A stretch of 64,000 bases of DNA, from NCBI RefSeq assembly GCF_009760405.1, contig NZ_WRPP01000015.1:98429-162428 (forward strand), written 5' to 3'. The stretch's first letter is position 1, and the number at the start of each line of letters is the position of its first letter. Positions 25,953-36,085 of the stretch are shown piece after piece. The notes under the pieces were generated by a model that had not been told where the DNA came from, made no database searches, and worked only from the letters and a program-made list of their open reading frames with translations. This stretch comes from Nocardia terrae (GTDB lineage: Bacteria > Actinomycetota > Actinomycetes > Mycobacteriales > Mycobacteriaceae). The position numbers and the translations under genes were made by a program.

Positions 25953-26795
25953 CGCGGCTTCGGCGGCCTGGACCACGTGGCGCATGAGCAGCGCGGTGGT
26001 GACCGGGCCGATGCCGCCGGGGACCGGGCTCAGGGCCGCGGCCTTTCCGGTGACCGATTCGGCGTTCACGTCGCCGGTGATATTGCCGTTCTCGTCCTCG
26101 TTGGTGCCGACGTCGAGGACGACCGCGCCCTCGGCGATGTGGTCACCGGTGATGAGGCCCGCGCGGCCGACCGCGGCGACCACGACATCGGCCGGGGTGG
26201 TGACGGCCGCGAGGTCGGCGGTGCGGGAGTGGGCGATGGTGACCGTCGCGTTCTCGGCGAGCAGGAGCTGAAGCAGCGGCTTGCCCACGATGTTGGAGCG
26301 GCCCACGACGGTGACCAGACGGCCCGCCAGCGGAACCTGATGGAACTTGGCCAGTTCCACGACCGCCTCGGAGGTGGCGGGCGGGAAGCCCGGCAGGCCC
26401 GAGGCGAGCAGACCCAGTGAGAGCGGGCTGACACCGTCGACGTCCTTGGCGGCGACGATGGCCGAGCTGACGTCGTCGAGGCCGACGCCCTTGGGCAGCG
26501 GGGTCTGCAGCATGATGCCGTCGACGGCCGGGTCGGCCGACAGTTCGGTGAGCTTGGCGCGGATTTCCTCGGCGGTGGCGTCGACGCCGAGATCGACGTT
26601 CTCGCAGGCGATTCCGAGGCGCTCGGCGGCGCGGTTGAGGGACTTCACGTACCAGACGCTGGCCGGGGCGTCGTTCGCGATCACCAGCGCCAGACGGGGG
26701 GCGGTGCCCTTCTCGGTCAGCGCGGCGGCGCGCTGCTTGGTGTCGGCGTTGAGGTTGGCGGCGAGTTCCTTGCCGATGAGCGAAGTCGTATCCAC
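25947..26795 (-). CDS. folD: FolD family methylenetetrahydrofolate dehydrogenase, catalytic lysine replaced
   Basis: 282 residues from the GTG at 26795, the normal FolD length. NADP-binding GRSNIVGKPL, KDVDGVSPLSLG (conserved Asp), MLQTPLPKG (conserved Gln) and PVPGGIGPVTTALLMRH are present. But at the YxxxK motif (YVASK in E. coli, Lys54) this protein reads YVKSL, so leucine stands in the lysine position; a lysine two residues after the Tyr is in a different place on the helix. In the family that Lys is essential for the cyclohydrolase step. It is likely to retain the dehydrogenase reaction. No good ribosome-binding site is seen. Confidence 0.9.
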   Translation of the reverse strand: MDTTSLIGKELAANLNADTKQRAAALTEKGTAPRLALVIANDAPASVWYVKSLNRAAERLGIACENVDLGVDATAEEIRAKLTELSADPAVDGIMLQTPLPKGVGLDDVSSAIVAAKDVDGVSPLSLGLLASGLPGFPPATSEAVVELAKFHQVPLAGRLVTVVGRSNIVGKPLLQLLLAENATVTIAHSRTADLAAVTTPADVVVAAVGRAGLITGDHIAEGAVVLDVGTNEDENGNITGDVNAESVTGKAAALSPVPGGIGPVTTALLMRHVVQAAEAAR

Positions 26796-27025
26796 GGGAG
26801 CAAAGCCTATCGCGCGACCGGAAAGCCACTTCGCACCGCACACCCCGCCCCGCGCGCGTTCCCCGCTGTGATGCGGATCAAACCCGCGAAATCTGTTCGG
26901 CAAATACCCGACAACGGCGGTGGTCAGTCGTATCGTTTCCACATTCGGTTCTGAGCCAATAACCAGCAAATTGCATAGATAGCCAGCAACAGCAATGCGT
27001 CACACCCTCCGAAAGGTCGACAGCA

Positions 27026-27892
27026 GTGCAGATCGCCAGGCGTTTCCCCACTTTGCTCGCGGCAGCGGCCGCGGCGCTCACCATTCTCTCCACCGCCACC
27101 GCCACCGCGCACGCGGATCCCGGCGCCCTCTACAACTCGGCGCAGGACAACTTCACCAGCGGCAACGAGGCGGCCGGGCTGGCCGACCTGCGCCAATTGC
27201 TCGCCGAGTCACCCGATGACGCGCAGGCGCTGTCGCTGCAGGCGATCTGGTCGGACTACACCGGGGATCTGATCACCCGCGAGGTGGCGTTGAACCGGCT
27301 CAACGGGATCGACGGCAAGCTGGCCGACGGAACCCGGAACCTGTTCCGTGCCATCGGTGCCGCGGTCGGCACGCTGCCCAATCCGATTCCGGCCATCGCG
27401 GGGCCGCAGACCGGCATCGCGGTCCTCGGCTACGGTCTGCTGCCCGACGGGGCCATGCGTCCCGAATTGGTGAACCGGCTGCAGGCGGCCTGGCTGCAGG
27501 CGATCGCCTCCCCGATGTCGCCGATCCTGGTCACCGGCGGCAATCCGCAGAACGGCATCACCGAGGCGGCGGCCATGCAGGGCTGGCTGGTCGGCCACGG
27601 CATCCCCGCCAGCCGCATCCTCGCCGACCACCGGGCCGGATCCACGGTGCAGAACGCGCTCTTCGGCGTCCAGATGCTCAAGGACGCGGGCGCGACCAGC
27701 GCGATCGTGGTGACCTCCCCCAACCACATTCGACGCGCCGTCGCCGACTTCATCGTCGCGGGCATCCCCGTCGTCGGGGCGACCACCTCCCTGGAACAGC
27801 TGGTCTCCCAGCTCCCGCCCCCGGCCCGCAACAGCCAGCGCGGCATCTACCTCGACACCAGCCGCACCCTGCGCCTGCCCGCCGAACGCTGA
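27026..27892 (+). CDS. Exported YdcF-like (DUF218) protein
   Basis: 288 residues from the GTG at 27026. A signal peptide (1-30, ending ATAHA) is followed by about 75 helical residues resembling a TPR-like repeat (ALYNSAQDNFTSGNEAAGLA, LLAESPDDAQALSLQAI) and a DUF218 domain from about residue 125 (IAVLGYGLLPDGAMRPELVN, ILVTGGNPQNGITEAAAM, TSAIVVTSPNHIRRA). DUF218/YdcF proteins bind nucleotides or act in envelope lipid and polysaccharide handling (SanA, ElyC), but the role here is unknown. Confidence 0.83.
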   Translation: MQIARRFPTLLAAAAAALTILSTATATAHADPGALYNSAQDNFTSGNEAAGLADLRQLLAESPDDAQALSLQAIWSDYTGDLITREVALNRLNGIDGKLADGTRNLFRAIGAAVGTLPNPIPAIAGPQTGIAVLGYGLLPDGAMRPELVNRLQAAWLQAIASPMSPILVTGGNPQNGITEAAAMQGWLVGHGIPASRILADHRAGSTVQNALFGVQMLKDAGATSAIVVTSPNHIRRAVADFIVAGIPVVGATTSLEQLVSQLPPPARNSQRGIYLDTSRTLRLPAER

Positions 27893-27941
27893 TCCGCTCC
27901 CCCACGCCCGGACCCTGCCCGAATCGGGCAGCCGTCCGGGC

Positions 27942-28897
<956 letters not shown>

Positions 28898-28901
<4 letters not shown>

Positions 28902-29593
28902 GCATTCGGGGAGTGTTGTTCGATGTCGATGACACGCTCATCGACTATTCGGGGACGGCGCGAATCGGGATTCTGAAGCATCTTGCGACCGAGGGGATCC
29001 TGGATCTTTTCGAGTCGCCCGACGCGGCGGTGGCCCTGTGGCGCGGGATCGAGGACGAGGAGTATCCGCGATTCCTGAGCGGGGAGCTGACCTTCAAAGG
29101 GCAGCAGCTGGCGCGGACCCAGCGGTTCCTGGCCTATCTCGGGGTCGGCTGCGACGATCCGGTCGCCTGGTTCGCTCGCTATGCGGCACACCGGGATACG
29201 GCGTGGACGGCGTTCCCCGATGCCGCGCCCCTGCTGCGCGCCCTCGACGGTCGCACCCGGGTGGGTGTGGTGTCGAATGCCTCGAAGCCGTATCAGACCG
29301 TCAAGCTGCGCACAGTCGGGCTGCTGCCCCACTTCGGCGAGGACATTCTCTGCTCGGACGAATTCGGTGCGGCCAAGCCGGATCCGGCGATCTTCCTGGC
29401 CGGATGCGAGATGCTCGGGTTGCCGCCGGAGCACGTCGCCTATGTCGGCGATCGCTACGACTGGGACGCGCTCGGGGCCAGAGACGCCGGGCTGCGGTCG
29501 TATTGGCTGGTCCGGGAGGGATCCGGCATCGCAGCCGATGCCGGGATCACCGTCATTCGTTCACTGGCGGAACTGGATTCGCCCGCCGGGTGA
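28898..29593 (+). CDS. HAD-superfamily hydrolase
   Basis: 231 residues. HAD motif I is FDVDDTLIDYS, motif II VVSNASK, motif III the Lys in GAAKPDPAIF and motif IV GDRYDWDALGARDAG. The cap domain between I and II is helical (C1 type). It is a phosphatase or dehalogenase-like enzyme of unknown substrate. The start overlaps the methyltransferase stop (ATGA), so the two are co-translated. Confidence 0.9.
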
Positions 29594-29596
29594 GGC

Positions 29597-30097
29597 TCAG
29601 CTCGCCTCCAGGGACTTGCGGATCTGGGCCTCGATCTCGAGTTGCGCCCGCGCCGCGGTGAGTCCGGCGGTCACGTCGGCGGCGGTGCGCTGGGTGGCGG
29701 CCGAGACGTACTGCGCGACAGCCGCTTCGATGGTCTCGACACCCTGGGTGGCGGTGGCGCGCTGCCCGTCGCGGGCGGCGGCGGGCAGGGCGGCGATGGC
29801 CACCAGGCGGTCGTCCCAGGCCAGGGCGGCCTGCTCGAGTTCGGCGCGCAGCACGATGGTGGTGCCGTCGTCGAGGGAGTTGGCCGTGCGCAGGGTGGTC
29901 ATGGCGTCACGCAGGCGGCGGTGCAGGCGCGGCTCCAGGTCGTGCGAACCCGCCCAGGAGGCGGGGGCGCGGCTCGCGGTGCCGGGGACGACCTGGTTGG
30001 CGGCCGTCGTCGCGGACTTCTGGCGCGCGGAGAGCAGCATGATCCCGCCCGCCGCGGCGGCCAGCAGGATCAGCACGATCAGCACGAAAACCAGCAC
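29597..30097 (-). CDS. Membrane-anchored helical protein
   Basis: 166 residues from a GTG at 30097. One N-terminal membrane anchor (LVFVLIVLILLAAAAGGIML) is followed by about 120 charged, Ala-rich residues of predicted helix (LRTANSLDDGTTIVLRAEL, QLEIEAQIRKSLEAS). It follows the zinc-ribbon membrane protein by 24 bp, so they form an operon. It may correspond to the small accessory member of a YdjGHI-like set; this is by position and topology only. Confidence 0.7.
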   Translation of the reverse strand: MLVFVLIVLILLAAAAGGIMLLSARQKSATTAANQVVPGTASRAPASWAGSHDLEPRLHRRLRDAMTTLRTANSLDDGTTIVLRAELEQAALAWDDRLVAIAALPAAARDGQRATATQGVETIEAAVAQYVSAATQRTAADVTAGLTAARAQLEIEAQIRKSLEAS

Positions 30098-30121
30098 GGT
30101 CAGCTCACTTTCGACGGTCGA

Positions 30122-32026
30122 TCAACGATGGGTGGTCGGATGCGGTGGGGCGACGGTGCTGTGGCCCGGCCCGGTCGGATGCGCGGGAGTGTGATGGCCG
30201 CGCGAGGCGGCGTATACGCCGATGATCACCGCGATGATCGCGAGCACCGCCATGATCGCGGCGGCGATCTTCACCTTGCTCCACGGCCGGTCGCCGGACA
30301 CCTGACCGGTGAGACCGTTGATGTACACCTGGTAGGTCGTGTTCATGTACACGACCGTCAGCAGCCAGATCGGCAGCAGCAGATGCTTGTACGCCAGCCA
30401 GTTCCACGACGTCTCGAGCTGGTGGATGCGCTGCTCGTCGCCGCCGATATCCCGGTGGACGCTGGACTCGATGGCGGACTCCATCCGCTGCCGAGCCTCC
30501 GGGAACGACTCCTCGGCGTCCTTGTCATAAGTCCGCGACAGGTGTCCCGCCACATATTCCGGTGAATACGCGCGCGCCTGCTCGATCGGCCACGGCTCCA
30601 GCGCGCGAATCCGCGCGCGGACCATATTGTCGTTGGCCAGCACGGGCAGATCGGCGAAGTCGTTGGCGACCTCGCCCTGCACGTAACTCCACCGGGTTCG
30701 CGTCTCGTAGACCGGATCGCCGTCCGAATCCGTGCCGACGCGCACCTGGTAGTGGTCACCGCGCTCGCCCTGATACCAGCTCCGGGTGTCCGCGTCATAG
30801 GTGAAATACGCGGTGTACAAACTGGAAAAGGCTCCGATCCGCCGATACTTCTTGAAGTTCGACGGCGCGAACCACCGCTTGGCCACCCACTTCTCGACCA
30901 GCTCCCGCGCCTGCTTCTCCCCCACCTGGAACGGCACCAGCCCGTCCACGGGCAACCGCGCGGGCGCATTGTGCACATCGTCGCGCTGGATCGGAGTAGC
31001 GCAATACGGGCACTTGGTCGCGGTCAAACTACCGTTGAACCCGGTGGTGCCGCCACAGTTCTGACACTTGACCTCCCACTCCCCCGTCACCTGCGGCCCG
31101 CTCGCCCCGGCCTGCACCGCCCGCAACTCCGCAATGGCAGGCCCCAACTCCCGAGCCACCACCGGCTCGTTCGGCGCACTGATCGCCGACCGATTCCCGC
31201 AGTGCGGACACAACAAATCCTGCCCCACCGGATCGAACATCAACTGCCCACCACAAGCCGAACACGGATACGTCCGAGTCATCTCCGTGCTGTGCAGCAT
31301 GGCCCGATCCGGCGCCCCCGCCCCCTGCTGCGGCGCAACGCTTTCCACAGGCGCTTCCCCGAACCCAGCCCCGGGCACGATCACCGGAGCCACGATCACC
31401 GGCTGCGGCACACCTCCCACCGGCTGCCCCGGCGCGAACCCACCGGGCAACGGCGGCGGCGTCGCCCCGCGCTGCGGCATCGGCGGAGCGCCGACGGAGC
31501 CGGCAGCCGGAAGCGGCGGCGGCACAAGCATTCCCGCCCCGCCGCCCGGACGCTGGCCCTGTGGCGGGAGCGGCGGCGGACTACCTTGCCCGGGTCCTGC
31601 GTTCGGAAGCGGCGGCGGCACACCGACTCCGGGAGCGGGCGGGGTGGGTGCGTAGTTGGCCAGCGGCTGAGAGGACGGGCGCAGCGGCATCGGCGGGGGG
31701 CCGGGGCGGTCCGGCGCACCGGGCGACTGCGGTGGAACTGACGTGCCGGGGAACTGCGGTGGGGTTGCGCCGCGCTGCGGCATCCCGGTCGGGCCGGTGG
31801 ACGGAAGTGGCGGCGGGACACTCATTCCCGCGCCGGAGCCCAGTGGCGGAGCGCCGAAGTTCTGTGCCGGTGGAGGCGGCGTGCCCGGCTGTGGCGGGAC
31901 GCTGCCCTGGGCGGCGGGGTACGGCGGGGCCCACCGGTTCGGGTCGGCTGTTCGCTGCGCGGCCGGGTCATTTCCGGGCAGGGGTGGCGGGCCGGAGTGC
32001 TGCTGCGGTGGCTGGTTGTCGTTCAT
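30122..32026 (-). CDS. Proline-rich zinc-ribbon membrane protein (YdjG-like)
   Basis: 634 residues. Residues 1-230 are low-complexity Pro/Gly/Gln-rich with repeated PPPLP units. Two zinc ribbons follow (CSACGG with CPHCG, about 262-285, and CQNCGG with CPYC, about 325-350). A domain of about 180 residues contains KYRRIGAFSSLYTAYFTY. The C-terminal region has two hydrophobic helices (LLLPIWLLTVVYM and the IMAVLAIIAVIIGVY segment) and a His/Pro tail. The zinc-ribbon-plus-membrane arrangement matches YdjG of Bacillus, which with YdjH and YdjI helps locate PspA on the membrane. Several PPPLP units could bind GYF domains such as the one in the neighbouring SPFH protein. Confidence 0.8.
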   Translation of the reverse strand: MNDNQPPQQHSGPPPLPGNDPAAQRTADPNRWAPPYPAAQGSVPPQPGTPPPPAQNFGAPPLGSGAGMSVPPPLPSTGPTGMPQRGATPPQFPGTSVPPQSPGAPDRPGPPPMPLRPSSQPLANYAPTPPAPGVGVPPPLPNAGPGQGSPPPLPPQGQRPGGGAGMLVPPPLPAAGSVGAPPMPQRGATPPPLPGGFAPGQPVGGVPQPVIVAPVIVPGAGFGEAPVESVAPQQGAGAPDRAMLHSTEMTRTYPCSACGGQLMFDPVGQDLLCPHCGNRSAISAPNEPVVARELGPAIAELRAVQAGASGPQVTGEWEVKCQNCGGTTGFNGSLTATKCPYCATPIQRDDVHNAPARLPVDGLVPFQVGEKQARELVEKWVAKRWFAPSNFKKYRRIGAFSSLYTAYFTYDADTRSWYQGERGDHYQVRVGTDSDGDPVYETRTRWSYVQGEVANDFADLPVLANDNMVRARIRALEPWPIEQARAYSPEYVAGHLSRTYDKDAEESFPEARQRMESAIESSVHRDIGGDEQRIHQLETSWNWLAYKHLLLPIWLLTVVYMNTTYQVYINGLTGQVSGDRPWSKVKIAAAIMAVLAIIAVIIGVYAASRGHHTPAHPTGPGHSTVAPPHPTTHR

Positions 32027-32372
32027 CGGGGCTCACTCGGTGCGGCGTACTCGACGGTTACGCCATTGGTGTGGAGGGACTTTGGGACGCCCCGAGGGGT
32101 CGGGCGTGGGAGGCGGGGGCGGACTCGCCCGCGGGTGACGTGCAGGGCGACGCCGCAGCGGGGTGTGTACGGGTGACGTCGTGCCGGGGTGCGGGCACCG
32201 CGTCGGCACGACGGATCCACGCATCGGGGCGGGCAGATCGGGGCAGGCGGCAACGCCGGTGGCGCGGGCGAGGGAGTGGCGGCAGCGGGAGGGGCTGCGG
32301 GGGTTCGTTTCTCACGATCGTCACTCGTCTCGGCGCGCTACCGGGCCGGTTGGGGCGGACGCCGCCGGGCCG
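32027..32372. other. Intergenic region without recognisable gene
   Basis: 346 bases between two genes of the same strand. High G+C, several short open frames on both strands with Pro/Arg/Ala-rich low-complexity products. No promoter, RNA or protein family signal was found. It may hold the promoter of the zinc-ribbon gene. Confidence 0.5.
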
Positions 32373-33578
32373 TTACTGCGGGGGCAGGGGCGGCGGGGTG
32401 CCCGGGAGCGGGGGCGGGGTGGCGAACAGGGGCTGCAGGGCCGGGACGGTGGCGGCGGGCTGCCAGCCGGGCATGCCTTCGCTCCAGACGTTGGTGTCGC
32501 GGGTCAGCTGGCCGGACGAGACGTATTGGCGCAGTTGGTCGATCGGGAACGGGCCCGCGGCCTGACCGCCGTTGTCGAAGTGGAACTGCTGCTGGCCGGG
32601 CATCGGCGGCGGGGCCTGCTGCGGGGCGGGCTGCTGGTTGTAGCCGGGCTGCTGGGACTGGGCGAAGCCGGTCTGGGCGGGCTGCTGGGGCTGAGCGTAG
32701 GAGCCCTGCATGGCGCCGGCCATCTGGCCGCCGAGCACCACGCCCATGCCTGCCTGCATGGCCGCGCCCATGCCTCCACCCCCAGGGTTCTGGGCCGCGG
32801 CGAGCATGGCGTCGGCCGCCTGCATCTGCTGATAGCGGTTGAGATCCACGTTGTTCATGAAGCTGCCCGCCTCGACACCGCGCGCGACGCCGCGGGTCAT
32901 GGCCTGCTGGATCTCCTCCGGCAGCGAGATGGTGAGGGTGACGCCCTCGATGCCGATACCGAAGCCCGAGAGGCGCTGGCCGACGAATTCGCGCAGCTTG
33001 TCGGAGACCTCGACCTGGCGGCCCTGAAGATCGATGGCGCCCAGGCCGGTTCCCAGCACCATGTCCGAGAAGCCCAGCGCCACATTGCCGCGCAGCTGCT
33101 CGCTCAGCGCGTCGGCGTCGACCTCACCGTTGGTGCCGATCATCTGGCGCAGGAACACCTCGAGGTCGGTGACCCGCACATTGGCGGTGCCGTTGGCGCG
33201 GATCTGCACCATGCCGAAGTCGCGGTCGCGGATGGTGACGGGCTGCGGTGTGCCCCAGCGCAGATCGGTGACCGGACGGGTGTTGATGAAGTACACCTCG
33301 GACCGGAACGGCGAGTTGAAGCCGTGCCGCCACCCCTGCAGGGTCGACATGATCGGCATGTTCTCGGTGGTCAGCGTGTAATGCCCGGGCCCGTACTTGT
33401 CGGCGAGCTGCCCGCGGTAGACGAAGACGGCCTGCTGCCCCTCCCGGACGATCAGCTCCGCGCCGTTCTTGATCTCGTTGTCGTAGCGGGGAAACCGCCA
33501 CGCGAGCGTCGTACGAGTGTCGTCCAACCATTCGATGATGTCGACGAATTCGCCGCGGATCATGTCGAACAGGCCCAT
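32373..33578 (-). CDS. SPFH-domain protein with C-terminal GYF domain (YdjI-like)
   Basis: 401 residues from the ATG at 33578. Residues 1-280 are an SPFH/virion-core-like domain (MGLFDMIRGEFVDIIEWLDD, LIVREGQQAVFVYRGQLAD, YGPGHYTLTTENMP). A Gln/Pro-rich linker (about 285-345) follows, then a GYF_2 domain (FHFDNGGQAAGPFPIDQLRQ, WSEGMPGW), ending in PPPLPGTPPPLPPQ. SPFH proteins of this class associate with PspA/LiaF-type membrane stress systems. The GYF domain should bind proline-rich ligands, and the next gene product carries many PPPLP motifs. Confidence 0.88.
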   Translation of the reverse strand: MGLFDMIRGEFVDIIEWLDDTRTTLAWRFPRYDNEIKNGAELIVREGQQAVFVYRGQLADKYGPGHYTLTTENMPIMSTLQGWRHGFNSPFRSEVYFINTRPVTDLRWGTPQPVTIRDRDFGMVQIRANGTANVRVTDLEVFLRQMIGTNGEVDADALSEQLRGNVALGFSDMVLGTGLGAIDLQGRQVEVSDKLREFVGQRLSGFGIGIEGVTLTISLPEEIQQAMTRGVARGVEAGSFMNNVDLNRYQQMQAADAMLAAAQNPGGGGMGAAMQAGMGVVLGGQMAGAMQGSYAQPQQPAQTGFAQSQQPGYNQQPAPQQAPPPMPGQQQFHFDNGGQAAGPFPIDQLRQYVSSGQLTRDTNVWSEGMPGWQPAATVPALQPLFATPPPLPGTPPPLPPQ

Positions 33579-33700
33579 TAAGTTCTCTTTCCTCCCTCGG
33601 GGGCGCAGCGCCCCGCCCCGGCCGAGTATGGCACAGGGCCGCGAACGTGCGCGGTCACCGTCACGTGGCTATCGAGCAAACCACAGGGAGTGTTAATGAT

Positions 33701-34936
33701 TCATGAACGAGCGGACCGTCGGGTGCTGAACAGGAACAACGCCACCAACAGCACGCTGAACCAGACATAGGTGTTGCCAATGATGTGCTGCAAAGGCGTC
33801 CAATGCGTTTCGCGATGTTCGCCGTCGGGGAGGTAGTTCTGGGGACCGATCACGAAGACGGCGGTAGTGACGGCGGTCACCGCGTACCAGCCCGCCGCGG
33901 TCCGACCGGACAGCTGGGTCGCGTAGCCGAGCATCGCCAGCAGGGCGGGAGCGATCCAGATCCAGTGGTGGGACCAGGAAATCGGGGACACCAGCAGGGT
34001 GAAGACGGCGTTGATCGCCAGGGCCAGGGGCGGGAAGTCGATCGCGCGGCGCATGGCGGGCACCACGAGCGCCAGCAGCGCGGCGCTCAGGATCAGCCAC
34101 AGGATGGTGAGCAGCGGCTTGTGGACGTCGAGGCGGGCGAGCACCGCCTGGATCGACTGGTTGGTGTGGAACGCCGAGCCGCTGAGCCCCGACACGTTGC
34201 CCAAACCGCCGAACCAGTACTTCATCGACGAGCCGGGCAGCACGGCGAAGGCGATCGCGGTCGCCACGGCGCCGGTGATCGCGGCCGTGACCGCGGCCTT
34301 GTAGTCACGCCGGATCAGGAAGTAGAGCACGAACGCGGCCGGTGTCAGCTTCACCGCGGCCGCGATGCCGATCAGCATGCCGCGCCGCCAGCGCGGCTTC
34401 TCGGCCAGGCAGTCGGCGACCACCAGCACCATCAGCAGCAGATTGACCTGACCGAAGTCCAGCGTCGAATGCGCGGGCTCGAGCAGCAGGCCCAGCGGCG
34501 TGGCGCACGCGGTCACCCACAGGGCCAGCCGCTGGCGGCTCTCCCCCGGCCAGGCCCGCCGCGCCACCAGGTAGAAGGAGATCGCGAGCGCGGCGACCGA
34601 GGTCACGAAGAACGCGGCGCGCGCCACATGCCAGGGCAGGAACGCGAACGGCGACAGCACCAGGGCGGCGAAGGGCGGATAGATGAACGGCAGCCCGATC
34701 CCGATGGTGGTCTGTGGCAGTTGGCCGTACATATCGCCGCCGTGCCACATGGTCTGCACGCCGATCCGGTACACCTGTAGGTCGATGAACCCGCCCGTGA
34801 TCTGTTTGAACGGCCACACGGGCAACATCAGGCACAGCGCGGTGAACGCGATACAGGTCGCGGGAACCAGCCACATCACCCGCCCAAAACGGCGGTCAAG
34901 CGACTTCGGCGCAGCAAGAGCGGTAGAACCAGTCAT
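33701..34936 (-). CDS. GT87-family polyprenol-phosphate-mannose-dependent mannosyltransferase
   Basis: 411 residues from the ATG at 34936. About ten membrane segments are visible. After the first helix comes a short extracellular loop with FIDLQVYRIG (acidic DLxVY motif of GT-C enzymes), GIGLPFIYPPFAAL and LLLEPAHSTLDFGQVN, all typical of DUF2029/GT87. Relatives use polyprenol-phosphate-mannose on the outer face of the membrane to add mannose to PIM, lipomannan or LAM (for example PimE and Rv2181). The exact acceptor cannot be told. It stands alone between the SPFH gene and a divergent AIM24 gene. Confidence 0.85.
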   Translation of the reverse strand: MTGSTALAAPKSLDRRFGRVMWLVPATCIAFTALCLMLPVWPFKQITGGFIDLQVYRIGVQTMWHGGDMYGQLPQTTIGIGLPFIYPPFAALVLSPFAFLPWHVARAAFFVTSVAALAISFYLVARRAWPGESRQRLALWVTACATPLGLLLEPAHSTLDFGQVNLLLMVLVVADCLAEKPRWRRGMLIGIAAAVKLTPAAFVLYFLIRRDYKAAVTAAITGAVATAIAFAVLPGSSMKYWFGGLGNVSGLSGSAFHTNQSIQAVLARLDVHKPLLTILWLILSAALLALVVPAMRRAIDFPPLALAINAVFTLLVSPISWSHHWIWIAPALLAMLGYATQLSGRTAAGWYAVTAVTTAVFVIGPQNYLPDGEHRETHWTPLQHIIGNTYVWFSVLLVALFLFSTRRSARS

Positions 34937-35299
34937 CCGCGACCACTTTATCGGTGTCCGTCCCGCGACACGCACCCGCACCGAAACTTGCCGCCGATAC
35001 AGGTCGGAGCCGCCGCTCAACGGGTGGTTCGGGTTCCGGGCGACGGGAGACGACCGGATCCACACGGTCGACCTCGAGACGGAGGGCGAGTTCGACTCCC
35101 CCTGCGATCACTGCGCCGCGTCCCCGCGCACGCCGACACTCCGCCGCGGTAGGCCCACCGCCGGAGGCCGGATCAGCCGTCCTCGATTCGCCCACGCGCG
35201 CTTGATATTCCACCACCGCTCGCTGGGAACGACCGCTGCGCAAAGACTCCGGTCGCCGTATGCTCACTCCGCATCGATCGGGATCGACGGGGAGTAGTA
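34937..35299. other. Intergenic region between divergent genes
   Basis: 363 bases between the mannosyltransferase and the AIM24 gene. No gene-like signal on either strand. It should hold both promoters; GTATGCT at about 35250 could be a -10 element for the AIM24 gene. Confidence 0.4.
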
Positions 35300-36040
35300 G
35301 TGCAGGCGAATATCAAGGGCAGCACAATGCCGGTGCTGGAACTGCAACTGGGGCCTGGGGAATCGGTCATCACGCCACACGGCGAACTGTCCTGGATGTC
35401 GCCGAACGTCACGATGACGCAGACCACCAGCGCTGCCGGCGGCGGCGGATTCATGAACTCCCTCAAGCGCGTCGCGGGCGGCGGCGGGCTGTTCATGACC
35501 CAGTACCAGGCCACCAACGGCCCCGGCCTGGTCGCCTTCGCCAGCAAGGTGCCCGGCCATATCGTGCCGGTCGACATCCACCCCCAGCGCAGCATCCTGG
35601 TGCACCGCCACGGCTGGCTGGCCAGCACTCCCGGTGTGAATGTCAGTGTCGCCCTGCAGCAGTCGATCCGCAGCGGCCTCTTCGGCGGTGACGGCTTCCG
35701 TCTCCAGCGTCTGGAAGGCCAGGGCCGGGCCTGGATCGAACTCTCCGGCGAACTCACCCGCTACAACCTCGGACCCGGCCAAACCATGCTGGTGCATCCC
35801 GGCCACGTCGGCATGTTCGACCAAACCGTGCAATTCACCATGACCACGGTCCCGGGCATCCGCAACAAGATCTTCGGCGGCGACGGCTTCTTCCTCGTGG
35901 CCCTCACCGGCCCCGGCGAAATCTGCCTCCAGAGCATGCCCCTGCCCAACCTCGCCCACGCGCTGCTCCCCTACATCGGCGCCGAATCCGGCAGTGCGGG
36001 CGCGGCGGGCGGCGTCGTCGGCGCCATGCTCCGCGGCTGA
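35300..36040 (+). CDS. AIM24 / TIGR00266 family protein
   Basis: 246 residues from GTG 35300 with GGGGAG five bases before. The beta-rich fold has the family features: LELQLGPGESVITPHGELSWM, SLKRVAGGGGLFMTQYQA, ILVHRHGWLASTPGVNVSV and GGDGFRLQRLEGQGRAWIELSG (repeated as GGDGFFLVALTGPGEI). Function unknown; bacterial members often lie with YdjG/YdjI-type or TerD-type membrane-stress genes, as here. Cytosolic, perhaps membrane-associated. Confidence 0.9.
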   Translation: MQANIKGSTMPVLELQLGPGESVITPHGELSWMSPNVTMTQTTSAAGGGGFMNSLKRVAGGGGLFMTQYQATNGPGLVAFASKVPGHIVPVDIHPQRSILVHRHGWLASTPGVNVSVALQQSIRSGLFGGDGFRLQRLEGQGRAWIELSGELTRYNLGPGQTMLVHPGHVGMFDQTVQFTMTTVPGIRNKIFGGDGFFLVALTGPGEICLQSMPLPNLAHALLPYIGAESGSAGAAGGVVGAMLRG

Positions 36041-36085
36041 CGCCGGCTCGCCGTCTCTCATCTCATCCGGACGAATCCAGGAGGT

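Noticed and set aside
32058..32324. 88-codon frame between the SPFH and zinc-ribbon genes
   Set aside because: Pro/Arg-rich low complexity with no ribosome-binding site; open frames like this are common at this G+C.
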